A DNA stretch of 64,000 nt from Raphanus sativus (lineage: Eukaryota; Streptophyta; Magnoliopsida; Brassicales; Brassicaceae), in assembly GCF_000801105.2 (NCBI RefSeq), contig NC_079516.1, positions 46,976,908 to 47,040,907 of the forward strand, written 5' to 3'. A program made the position numbers and the translations under genes. This document shows positions 1 to 9,678 of the stretch, piece by piece (positions within the stretch are counted from its first letter, which is position 1; the number at the start of each line of letters is the position of its first letter). The notes beneath the pieces are model-generated. The model saw only the letters and a list, made by a program, of their open reading frames with translations, was not told where the DNA came from and ran no database searches.

Positions 1-535
1 GTACAGTTGGGAGACTCAAAGCATCTTGTCTCCTTTTCCAATACCATTTTCCTAACTTCTGCCTTATGAACTCCAGCAGGAACGGAATCGGAAATCCTCT
101 TGCTCGCTTCAGTGCGGAATTAATAGATTCAGCGATGTTGCTTGTTTTTTATGTTGAACCTGTTCCCCTTACAATAAACCCTTGACCATAGCTTGGCGTC
201 GGCCTTCTCCAAATACGTTGCAAGTTCCGGGTTTGCACTCTGTATCTCAGCCATGTACCGGTTTAAAATCGTGAACCGTGTGCGCATAAGCAGCCCCTTT
301 CACCAAGTACATGAGATGTTTCCCTTTAAACTTTTTGACATGTTATCTTGAAGGTGATAATAACATATTCCTCGGGTTGCCCAAGGAAAACCTTCTCACA
401 CCGCACTTTTAATGGCCGCGTGCCGGTCAGAGACTATCACAGAGGCTTGTCATGAGATATACAACTAGCCAATTTTTGTGAAACCATTCCCAAGAAGGTT
501 CATCTTCAGGCATCCACGATCCCAAAAGCCAATGG
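1..535 (-). pseudogene. Partial second copy of the MURA transposase, abutting an assembly gap
   Basis: This segment matches 4185-4718 almost base for base, in the same orientation. It covers the middle of the MURA coding region. The two copies differ mainly by single-base insertions and deletions, several in runs of T, A or C (for example near 149, 245, 335, 386 and 405). These destroy the reading frame here. The copy runs from the first base of the window straight into a run of N. It is more likely a low-quality contig end that was not merged with 4185-4718 than a real tandem duplication. Confidence 0.8.
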
Positions 536-635
536 NNNNNNNNNNNNNNNNNNNNNNNNNNNNNNNNNNNNNNNNNNNNNNNNNNNNNNNNNNNNNNNNN
601 NNNNNNNNNNNNNNNNNNNNNNNNNNNNNNNNNNN
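536..635. other. Assembly gap of exactly 100 N
   Basis: One hundred consecutive N bases, the conventional placeholder for a gap of unknown size. The true distance between the flanks is unknown, and features that appear to cross it should not be trusted. Confidence 0.99.
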
Positions 636-1137
636 GGAAGTCACTGGTACAAAACCCAAGTTTGTGACTCCATCGAAAAGAGCCAAAGAGATGGTTGTGG
701 AGGAGGTGGAGGAAGACAATCAGAGAACCTCGGAAGAAAGCTCGTAAAGAGGCTCTAAAGAGGCTCCTAAAGAGCTAGAGAAGAGGCTCCTACAGAGGCT
801 ACAGAAGAGAGCTACAGAAGAGGCTAGAGAAGAGGCTAGTTGGTGACCAGAGAGGAGTAGAAAACTGTGTTCAAGGACTTAAGAAGTGGCTTAGGTGACA
901 TGCATGAAAGATGGGTTAAGAAGTGCATCAGGGAGATTAGGAAGATCTCCGATAGATTGGAAGCTGTGGAGAAGAAGGTTGGTGTCACCAATCAGGCTCC
1001 CTCAAGCCCCAGAAACCGGGTTAGTTAAAAACCCCCTACCCCACAAGCCCCAGAAACCGGGGTTAGTAACAAACAGACTACTCCTCAAAAGGATCAGCCT
1101 ACACTTCAAACCAATTCATCCTACTCCTCCCACCAGA

Positions 1138-1345
1138 CAGCCTGCTCCTCAAAAAGGCAAAGCCTACTCCTCAAAAGGCAAAGCCTACTCCTCAAACGAA
1201 ACAGCCTGCTCCTCAAACTAAACAGCCTGCTCCTCAACGAAACAGCCTGCTCCTCAAACTAAACAGCCTGCTCCTCAAACGAAACAGCCTGCTTCCTCAA
1301 ACGAAAAAAAGCCTTCTCCTCAAAAGAAACAGCCTCTCCTCTGCC
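1138..1345 (+). repeat. Short tandem repeat (about 21-24 bp unit) inside the ULP1-like gene
   Basis: About eight imperfect copies of a unit like CAGCCTGCTCCTCAAAC, with spacer AAA or GAAA. It reads as repeated Gln-Pro-Ala-Pro-Gln-Thr-Lys in one frame. Unit lengths vary, so the frame slips between copies. Confidence 0.75.
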
Positions 1346-1364
1346 CAAGAGGTTAGTATCAAAT

Positions 1365-1512
1365 CTTTAAGTCGTCTGGTAACTTGTCTTTGTATAGATT
1401 TGTAAATTTATAAGTCGTCCAGCTGGAAAACCTTCCAGAAGACTACAAATAAGTCGTCTGAACTCCAGCAGGAACCAAATCCTCTCCCAACTTTTATTTA
1501 AGTCGTCCAGGG
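1365..1512. repeat. AAGTCGTC-type palindromic repeats, probably in an intron of the ULP1-like gene
   Basis: Several copies of AAGTCGTC, with the complementary run around GGAAAACCTTCCAG. The stretch ends just before an acceptor-like TTGCAG at about 1530-1535. The same motif family recurs at 2098, 3236 and 6165. Confidence 0.6.
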
Positions 1513-2097
1513 TTAACTTGTTCTCTTTTATTGCAGAGATTGTTGCCGGAGGATACAGCAGATGAGGCGATCTCGGTATATAAGATCTTGCCGGAGGATA
1601 AAGCAGATGGTGTCACCTCCAAAGAGATTGTTCCTCCACTGACCAACCGAGCTTCGCTTCCAACGATCAACAACCGAGCTTCGCTTCCACCGATCCAAGC
1701 GTTCAGCTTCAGAACCGAGCCTGGTTGTATTGGACCAAAACAGCTCCCACTGCTTCTGTGCGTGCAAGGAGTGAACGAACGAAGAAACCTGCTCCCACGC
1801 AGATATCTCCTTATACGGCAGAGAGAAGGAAACTCCTTAGAGTGGGAAAGTATAATCCATTTCCCACACTAAACAGACCTAAGATGAAGGAGCTCGCTGA
1901 TTGGTTGAAAACTGATCCGTAAGTGATTGTTTTACCCATAATAGCTTGATTTAGTCTACCAAAACTGATTGCTTTTTTGTTTGCAGTGATTATTTCACTA
2001 AGGAAGAGGACAAACCACGTACATCACCAACTTGGTGGTATCAAAAACTCCGGACATCCAAAGCATGGCTGGAAGACGTAGTAAGTCTTCTGCTTAT

Positions 2098-2290
2098 CTT
2101 TAAGTCGTCTGGTAACTTGTCTTTGTATAGATTTGTAAATATATAAGTCGTCTGGAAGGTTTTCCAGCTGGACGACTTACAAATAAGTCGTCCAGCTGGA
2201 AAACCTTCCAGAAGACTTACAAATAAGTCGTCTGGTAACTTGTCTTTGTATAGATTTGTAAAATATATAAGTCGTCTGGAAGGTTCTAAC
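2098..2290. repeat. Second block of AAGTCGTC palindromic repeats in a probable intron
   Basis: Two units containing TAAGTCGTCTGG, AAGGTTTTCCAGCTGG and ACGACTTACAAATAAG. The arms are complementary, so each unit can fold as a hairpin. It lies between a GTAAGT donor near 2079 and an acceptor near 2310. A sentence of about 35 bases around CTGGTAACTTGTCTTTG is also shared with the block at 1365. Confidence 0.65.
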
Positions 2291-3235
2291 TTGTATTATT
2301 TTATATGCAGCATATAGATGCTTGGATGAATGTGCTGAGGCAGAGGTATAAGGAGAACCCACAATGTTTCCGGAGCGAGCGAATGTGCTTCCTGGATCAC
2401 AACTTTACCCAGTCTTGGAGAGAACAGTATCTGGTCTTCAAAAGCATCGTCGTCTGATCACAATGGTTTGGAAAAATGCTACCTAGTGGGCGGCGAGTTT
2501 GTATGACGGATCAATGCCTTCATTTTGCCAATCAAACAAGAAGTGGGGGAGGACATTGATGATATCTATGCGCCACTGAACTTGGACAACAAACATTGGT
2601 GGCTATTTGGATATCGATCCCTAAGAGGCACATAGTCGTCTGGGACAGCATACCTTCAACTACCATACCAGAAAGATGGGATGAGATAATGGAGCCTTTT
2701 CTCGAGATGGTCCCTTATCTGATTGTGGAGTGCGGAGACCAGATGCATGGGTTGGAGCGATACACATATGAGAGACTGCTCAAAAGATGTACCCACGGCC
2801 AACAATGGGTGATTGTGGCGTGTACGCTGCAAAGTACATTGAATGTCATGCTCTTGGGGTCCCTTTTAGCCCTAAAGACTTTGCTAGGTCCAATGCGAAG
2901 ACTATGAGGGATACTATGGCTTTGGCTATATGGACGGAGCTTGTTGATCAGCATCTGAAAGATAATGAGGATGGTGGTATGTTTGTGGGCTATGATTAGA
3001 TACACAAATCAATTTGTATAGATTTTTAACTTGTATAGATTTTAACTTGTATAGATTTTTAACTTGTATAGATACACAAATCAATTTGTATACACAAACC
3101 TATTTGTATATTTAACTATTTGTATACACAAATCTATATTTGTATATTTTGAACTATTTGTTTACACAAATCTATTTGTATGTGTGGGCATGTATGATTT
3201 ATTTGATTTTCTAACTTGTAAGATTTTCTAACTTT

Positions 3236-3690
3236 ACAAATAAGTCGTCTGGAAGGTTTTCCAGCTGGACGACTTACAAATAAGTCGTCTGGAAGGTTTT
3301 CCAGCTGAACGACTTACAAATAAGTCGTCTGGAAGGTTTTCCAGCTGGCGACTTAAAAATAAGTCGTCTGGAAGGTTTTCCAGCAGGACGACTTACAAAT
3401 AAGGTAGTCTAAAAAATAAAATACACTGGACGACTTCGTAAAAGGTCGTCTAAAAAAAATACACTTGAAGGGATAGTAGAAGGTAGTCTAAACACTGGAC
3501 GACTTAAATACACTGGACGACTTCGTAAAAGGTCGTCTAAAAAAAAAATACACTTGAAGGATAGTAGAAGGTAGTCTAATACACTGGACGACTTCGTAGA
3601 AGGTAGACGAAACACTGGACGACTTAGAAATTAGTCGTCTGGACGGGTAATCAAGACTGGACGACTTATATTTAGGTCGTCTGGACAACT
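3236..3690. repeat. Tandem hairpin repeats between the two MULE genes
   Basis: Four tandem units of about 40 bp run from 3241 to 3405, each AAGTCGTCTGGAAGG followed by its near reverse complement CCAGCTGGACGACTT and ACAAAT. More degenerate units continue to 3690. Every unit is itself an inverted repeat. The block sits at the convergent 3' ends of the two element genes. Confidence 0.8.
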
Positions 3691-3699
3691 AGTCAACTG

Positions 3700-6092
3700 T
3701 TATGTACATTGTGGTTTCGTATGGCCAGTTTCCTTGCAGTTTGAGCATCTCCGTGCCCTGTGTTTCTTCCTGGGTTTGTGTCCCCTCATCCTAGATAGCT
3801 CCAACCAAGATTGCCATCTTGATTTCTTCTGTCTCCCCGGACCACGCTTTACGTTTGGAGGAAAGCATTCTCGTTCCTCAATATGTTGTGACACGATAGG
3901 ATATATATTCTCTGAGTATCCTGCATACAGATGATTCTTTGAGTAAAGTGGACATACAAGTGTGTCGATATGCACACCAGCATGTGTTCCAGCTGCTATA
4001 GCATGAGAGCAAGGTATTTTCTCCACTCCATAGACACCACAACCACACTTTACATGTTCCAAATCAACCGCACAGTCCATTTTGCCACCTTTGACAAAGA
4101 AACGCCATCCATCAATTGGTTCGACCGTCATCGTATCCGTTATCTCTGATCGAACAGCAAGCAAGTATTCAACACCCCGGCTATGTACAGTTGGGAGACT
4201 CAAAGCATCTTGTCTCCTTTTCCAATACCATTTTCCTAACTTCTGCCTTATGAACTCCAGCAGGAACGGAATCGGAAATCCTCTTGCTCGCTTCAGTGCG
4301 GAATTAATAGATTCAGCGATGTTGCTTGTTTTTATGTTGAACCTGTTCCCCTTACAATAAACCCTTGACCATAGCTTGGCGTCGGCCTTCTCCAAATACG
4401 TTGCAAGTTCCGGGTTTGCACTCTGTATCTCAGCCATGTACCGGTTAAAATCGTGAACCGTGTGCGCATAAGCAGCCCCTTTCACCAAGTACATGAGATG
4501 TTTCCCTTTAAACTTTTTGACAATGTTATCTTGAAGGTGATAATAACATATTCCTCGGGTTGCCCAAGGAAACACCTTCTCACACGCACTTTTAATGGCC
4601 GCGTGCCGGTCAGAGACTATCACCAGAGGCTTGTCATGAGATATACAACTAGCCATTTTGTGAAAAACCATTCCCAAGAAGGTTCATCTTCAGCATCCAC
4701 GATCCCAAAAGCCAATGGGAATATCTGAAAATTGCGATCTTGTGCGGCTGCAACTAACATAACACCTCCATACTTTCCACTTAGGTGAGTTCCATCCACC
4801 ACAATGACCCTTCTCTGATACTTAAAACCTTTGATAGAAGCTCCAAAAGAGAGAAATAGATACTTAAATCTTTTCTCAGAATCAAGTTCTATAGCCGTGA
4901 TAGAATCAGGATTTGCAATGGAGATTTGCTCGAGATATGAAGGCAGACGCGAATACCCTTCTTCTGCTGATCCTCTCACCAATTTCTGTGCATATAACAG
5001 TGCTCTGTATGAAGTGGTGTAATCAAGCGTCATGCCAAACATGTTCTTCATTGCATCAGTGATATGCTGTGGAGTTATCCCATCAATGATCCCAACACGA
5101 TCAATGAAAAGACTACCAACATACTTTGGAGTACAGTGTCTCCGCTGAGCGATTCGGTCTCCAATTGAGCATAAATGTTTTTCCACATATTTTGTTACCC
5201 AAAACGTGTTTGTCCCATGTTTCACACTCGCTCTGATCTTCCATCCACAACCGCTAACCCGACATATTGCCACAAGGAGAGTTTTTGTTGATTTGTATAT
5301 TCTGAAAGAAAACCTACCCCTCACTGCTGTCAACCGCAGCTCTGAAAGCAGTGCATCCTTGCTAACAAAACTCTGGTTGACATAGATGCTGGTACAATCC
5401 GATTTTCCTCCTTCAATAGCATTTGTCTTAGCATATGTCTTTTCAATTTCTTCAAAACAAATATTATCATCATCTTCCTCGTCCTCATCTAGAACCTTTC
5501 CATAAAGACTGTAATCCCCACCATTCTGATCCGTTTCACCAACAATAGTGTTATCAGCATCCTCCTCCCCATTTTCCTCCTCCCCATTTTCCTCCTCCCC
5601 ATCTTGATTTTCATCTTCAACAGACTCATTATCACCAACATCTTCAAAACATTCATCAGCCTCATCATTATCACCAACATCTTCTTCCCATTCACCAGCT
5701 TCATCATTATCACCAACATCTTCTTCCCATTCACCAGCTTCTTCTCTTTTCTCTGAAACCGTTTCCACCTTGCTGCGGCTTGATACACAAAGACATACTC
5801 TATGCGTTTTGAGTATCTCGAGCAAGTTTCGAACTTGTCTATCACTTGTAACATGAATGGGAGGACTGCCTGGAGTCATCATCATTTCTGCTGGTAATGA
5901 GTAGCTAATCTCCACAGTCACTGATCTCATGTCCAGGTTATAATCTTCTTGAGCCATTGCAACAAGTTCAGCATGTGTTGAATCTTCATTCAATAAAAAC
6001 AATCTTGCTCCTTTGAGATCATCAACCACAAAATCCCAACGGAAATCTCTCAACAACCATTCTCCATACACTGCATGTAACTTAAAAATCAT
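3700..6092 (-). pseudogene. MURA-like Mutator transposase with one frameshift
   Basis: Two overlapping frames (6092 to about 4660, then 4677 to 3700) together encode a near-complete transposase of about 800 residues. In order: an N-terminal region, a long Asp/Glu-rich low-complexity stretch, a MuDR DNA-binding-like region, and a MULE DDE domain with VVDGTHLSGKYGG (first Asp) and IVSDRHAAIKSA (second Asp). The conserved NIAESIN block follows with its Glu, then a SWIM zinc finger (CGCGVYGVEKIPCSHA) and a CCHC zinc knuckle (CSNCKETGHTKPQC). The start is set at 6092 because TTTGCAG stands just before that ATG, so an upstream non-coding exon is likely. The only break is a one-base shift around 4655-4665 in an AAAA/TTTTT run. 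That may be a real mutation or a homopolymer error. Confidence 0.85.
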
Positions 6093-6164
6093 CTGCAAAT
6101 ATTCAAAATAAAACACATTAGTAAACATAGAGAAAATGAAGAAGTTCAACAAACATTATCGCAG

Positions 6165-6990
6165 ACGACTTAGATTTAAGTCGTCCAGAAGACTTAAAGG
6201 TAAGTCGTCTAAAGAGGTCACTTTTGCAATTGAAAATTAAAAGGGACGACTTAATTCTAAGTCGTCCGGCTTTGTTTGTTAAAAAAAAAATTTCAGACGA
6301 CTTATATATAAGTCGTCTACGAAAAACGGGCTAGTTTTGCATTTGACCGAATCGTGTCAGATCTTTGACTATTTCTGGACGACTTATAAATCAGTCGTCT
6401 CTGGAAAGTAAAAATTTCAATATTTTATTCAAACTAGACGACTTACACGTAAGTCGTCCCAGGTTAGTTTTGTAATTGAAAAATAAAACTTGAAATTTAA
6501 CTTTCTCCAGACGACTTAACTAAAAGTCGTCCAGATAGACGACTTAATTTAAGGTCGTCCGGGATAAGCAAGGTTTGGACGACTTAATTGGGAAAAATTC
6601 TGGACGACTTTGCTTTCCCCGGACGACTTTAAATTAAGTCTTCTGACGGGACGACTTTATATTATGTCGTCTGGTAAAAATTAAATTATGAAGTTTTATT
6701 TTTCAACTACAAAACTAACCTAAGACGACTTACACGTAAGTCGTCTAGTTTAATAAAATATTGAAATTTTAACTTTCCGAGAGACGACTGAATTATAAGT
6801 CGTCCAGAAATAGTCAAAGATCTGACACGATTCGGTCAAATGCAAAACTAGCATGTTTCTCGTAGACGACTTATATATAAGTCGTCTGGACTGTTTTTTT
6901 TCACCAAACAAAGCTGGACGACTTAGTTTAAGTCGTCCGTTTGACCAGAAGACTCATCAGTAAGTCTTCTACATACAGATGACTTACTTG
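6165..6990. repeat. Large imperfect inverted repeat built of smaller palindromes
   Basis: Arms of about 300 bp (6238-6540 and 6650-6938) are reverse complements of each other around a centre near 6590. Shared blocks include CTAGTTTTGCATTTGACCGA with its complement, and a GATCTTTGACTATTTCTGG block with its complement. Inside each arm are small palindromes with GACGACTT/AAGTCGTC arms, one of them a perfect 22-bp palindrome at about 6296 and again near 6865. The region lies upstream of the MURA gene in the subterminal part of the MULE. Confidence 0.85.
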
Positions 6991-7713
6991 TAAGTCTTCT
7001 ACGCGAACAGATTTTGAAAAAAATTCAAATTCGTACCTTAAACTAGGTGAGATGACTTTGTTTGCACACAGGGTCTTCTCCAACCACCCAGAACCTCAAA
7101 CGAAAGCAACCGTAAGTCAAAACGAAAGAAATATGGCTCCAAACAATTTTGAATCAAAAGCTTCAGTTTTTTGGATGAATATGGAGAGAAAGTGAAAGAA
7201 ATGTTGTTTTTAGTTCATAACAATTGAAACAGAGAGAGTGTAAAGAGATTTACGTGCATTAAAGGGCATTAAAAGCTCCAAACAGTTCGTACAAGGTTGT
7301 TCCCACTATTCATGGCAGTGGCAATATTGTAAATACTTGAAGAAAATGAGGTTGAGACAGTAAAGAAGCCATTTTCGAAAAAAAAAAAAAAAAGGGTTAA
7401 TGGCATTTTCGTAGATAAAATGCAGATGTGGGGTTAAAAACTCAAAAAAAAAATGAGTCAAAAGAAAAGGTTAGTTTTCTGTTTGAATTCAAGTTTTGAG
7501 TCACTTTTGCAATAAGCCCTAAATATTTTAGAGTTACTCTATTATTCATGAAAATTTATATTTGTCTTAGGATGTATACATGAAAATAGTTTTTTTGGGT
7601 GTACTTAAAATTACAAGAAACCAGAAGATCGTTCATGATTCATGTCCTCAAATGAAAATGGAAAAGGAGAGAGAGAGATGAACACTGATGAAGGACATAT
7701 CTAGAATTCATGT

Positions 7714-8359
7714 TCAGAGTGAAAGACCAGATTCTTCATCCTCGTCAAGAGATGAAGTGTAGGTGAAGTAGAAAGTCCAGATCAAACCAAACACTCCTAA
7801 AAGAATCCAACCCAAGAGGTTGTTGCTCAGACCAAAGGGCAAGCCGGTTCCCTCCGTTGACATCCTGTCATCCACCAAAGCCATAGCCGGGCTGCTCATC
7901 ACAGCCGTCAAAGCTGCTGTAGCCGCCGCAGAAACTCCAGCTCCCACGGCTGACACGTTTCCTTGCTTGGTCTCCATCGAGCACTTCACTCCTCCCTTCC
8001 TCTTACTCATTGGAGGCAAACCTGATCAACAATAATAAAAAAACAAGTTCACAACTCTAAACCATTCACAACAAGAACCTTTAGATCAAAATGGTTTTCT
8101 TGACATCTTGGACCCTCAACCAAACTACCAAGGATCGATCACTCACTCAACGAATATAAACAATCAAAAGATCTTCCACGTGACCAGATTGAGTTTCTAG
8201 TATATAAGATGAGATCTAAGATAGAATGTAAGAAGAAGAGGAAGAGACAAGGGAAAGAACTTTACCAAGAACAGGAGCAGAGACGGCGACGGTGGGCTTG
8301 AGAAGGAGAGCAGGACGAGCGACGGAGACGGTGGAAGCGGAGGCAGTGAAGCTAGCCAT
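7714..8359 (-). CDS. PSBW: Photosystem II reaction centre W protein, chloroplast precursor
   Basis: A nucleus-encoded small thylakoid membrane subunit of photosystem II that stabilises PSII-LHCII supercomplexes. Two exons, 8359-8266 and 8021-7714, join in frame to 133 residues, the length I recall for Arabidopsis At2g30570. The N-terminus is a Ser/Ala/Val-rich chloroplast transit peptide. A second, lumen-targeting hydrophobic stretch ends at Ala-Met-Ala just before the mature protein ([16 protein letters not shown]). One transmembrane helix follows ([19 protein letters not shown]), then an acidic tail ending [10 protein letters not shown]. Splice sites are canonical (GTAAAG, ATCAG). It is divergently arranged with DRIP2. 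Function comes from the family; identity is very clear. Confidence 0.95.
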
Positions 8360-9678
8360 TTTTCTCTATCTCTCTTTTTTTGTTTACACAACTAGACAAC
8401 CTTTAATTTTTTTTGCTTGTGTTAGCTTTTTTGAATCGAGCGTAGCGACTAAATCAGTGGTGTAGGCAAAATCTGTCCGAACCAATACAAGCCATTTAAC
8501 TTGGATATGATTCTATCCATATTCGACCACTGGCCTCAGCCCACGTGTCATATTTAATCTCCTTCCCTCTTCTCTACTGATGTGGATTATATATAAAGTG
8601 TATAATAAAATTGCATCAAATAGTACTCTCTCTTGCTGTTAACTAAATATGACACTAAGCTCTATAAAAATTGTGTGTTGTATAAATAAACAAGATTTAC
8701 GCGAGACCTCCATCATAAACAGAATGAAGCTAGTCATAACATTGACAAAAAAAAATTGAAGTGAATCTAAGTTGTTTAGAAATCAGTCGTGAAATGCTGT
8801 AACGATGTAACTTGCAACTTGTAAAGTATATATAGGTGATGGTAAGCTAACGCTTGTATTTGTCTATACTGATGTCAAGCTATGGCTTCGTGATCTTTTC
8901 GTAGTGTATAGTCGTTGCTGTTCCGATGACGCCTACTTAGATAGTTAGATTCGTGCTAAGTTATATTGACTCGGTTACCAAAAAAAAAAAGGTATATTGA
9001 CTCTAAATTTGTAAGCTTAAACTTGTAAGAATGTTTGAATTATTGAATATCGTGTGTTATTATGATTTTACCATGTAATTTATTGAATTATATATATGAA
9101 CACTAACTGACTAAATTTAACAGTCTTTAATCCATCAACTAATTTGGTTTCACTCCATCACGTATATCTTCCTCTTAATGTTTGTAGACAGCTGAAGAGT
9201 CACTTTTCCTCTCAGAATCTTACCGTTTTAGTTTAAACTGTAAATAAACAAAAGTGAAAGCCGGAGAGAGTGGCGGAAAAGAAGAGGAAGTGAATCGCGC
9301 TGCTGGGCTTTTTGGAAACCCTGACTCTGAAAAAGCCCATTAACAAAAAAAAAGAAAGAGAGGAAACGTGTATTTACTTACTGTTGACGACGGGGATAGT
9401 TTCTTTCTATTCTTCACAACGAGGAGAGCCTGCCTCCCCTCCCTTAAGCATTTAACTTTGCTTCTTCGATTTCAGATCGTATCCCTATCCATCAAATTCA
9501 GTGTAGTAGAGAGAGAGATCCCATCGGATTTGGATTCGAACCGTCTCTATCGTTGACGTCAACGTAAATCTGGTGGGCTTCTTTTTCTCTGTGTCGTCGT
9601 TGTATTTCGTCTCTACATGCAGTTTTGGGGATAGTACGTGCGTATTGATTAACGGAATCGTATTGAGTGTAGAGAGCA
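8360..9678. promoter_or_regulatory. Divergent intergenic region between PsbW and DRIP2
   Basis: This 1.3-kb spacer must hold both promoters. A G-box/ABRE-like CCACGTGTCA lies at 8541-8550, about 190 bp upstream of the PsbW start; such elements are common upstream of light-regulated genes, but use here is inference. The last 300 bp before 9679, pyrimidine-rich and less AT-rich, is probably the DRIP2 5' leader. No gene is visible in between. Confidence 0.4.

Larger units (their letters stand above)
636..2998 (+). pseudogene. ULP1-type (C48) cysteine protease gene of the MULE, frameshifted
   Basis: Fragments of a SUMO-protease-like gene spread over several exons and frames. A lysine-rich, glutamate-rich N-terminal part starts just after the gap, followed by a repetitive proline/glutamine-rich stretch (1138-1345). 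Plausible introns have GTAAGT donors at 1920 and 2079 and acceptors near 1535, 1986 and 2310. The catalytic domain is recognisable by its His-Trp pair at 2594-2599, the VVWDS aspartate motif near 2637, and the GDCGVYAAKY cysteine motif near 2805-2834. These three blocks lie in different frames: one base appears lost after the His-Trp pair (GGG reduced to GG), and another shift falls near 2785. Known: such transposon-borne ULP1 proteins are related to SUMO proteases, but their role in transposition is unclear. Disrupted as written; sequencing error is possible. Confidence 0.7.
1..7519. mobile_element. Mutator-like transposable element (MULE) carrying MURA and ULP1-like genes, left end outside window
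   Basis: Seen: a MURA-type transposase reading leftwards (3700-6092) converges on a broken ULP1-type cysteine protease reading rightwards (about 636-2998). The transposase and both intergenic stretches share palindromic AAGTCGTC repeats. Known: MULEs that carry a ULP1/C48 protease beside MURA are common in Brassicaceae. The right end is placed at 7519 because the minus strand there begins GGGCTTATTGCAAAAGTGAC, resembling MULE termini in crucifers as I remember them. The left end and a 9-bp target duplication cannot be tested because the left end lies before position 1. Both genes are interrupted, so this copy is probably not autonomous, unless the breaks are sequencing errors. Confidence 0.75.

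Noticed and set aside
465..747. Two open frames running across the N gap
   Set aside because: They consist largely of unknown residues and exist only because N codons do not terminate.
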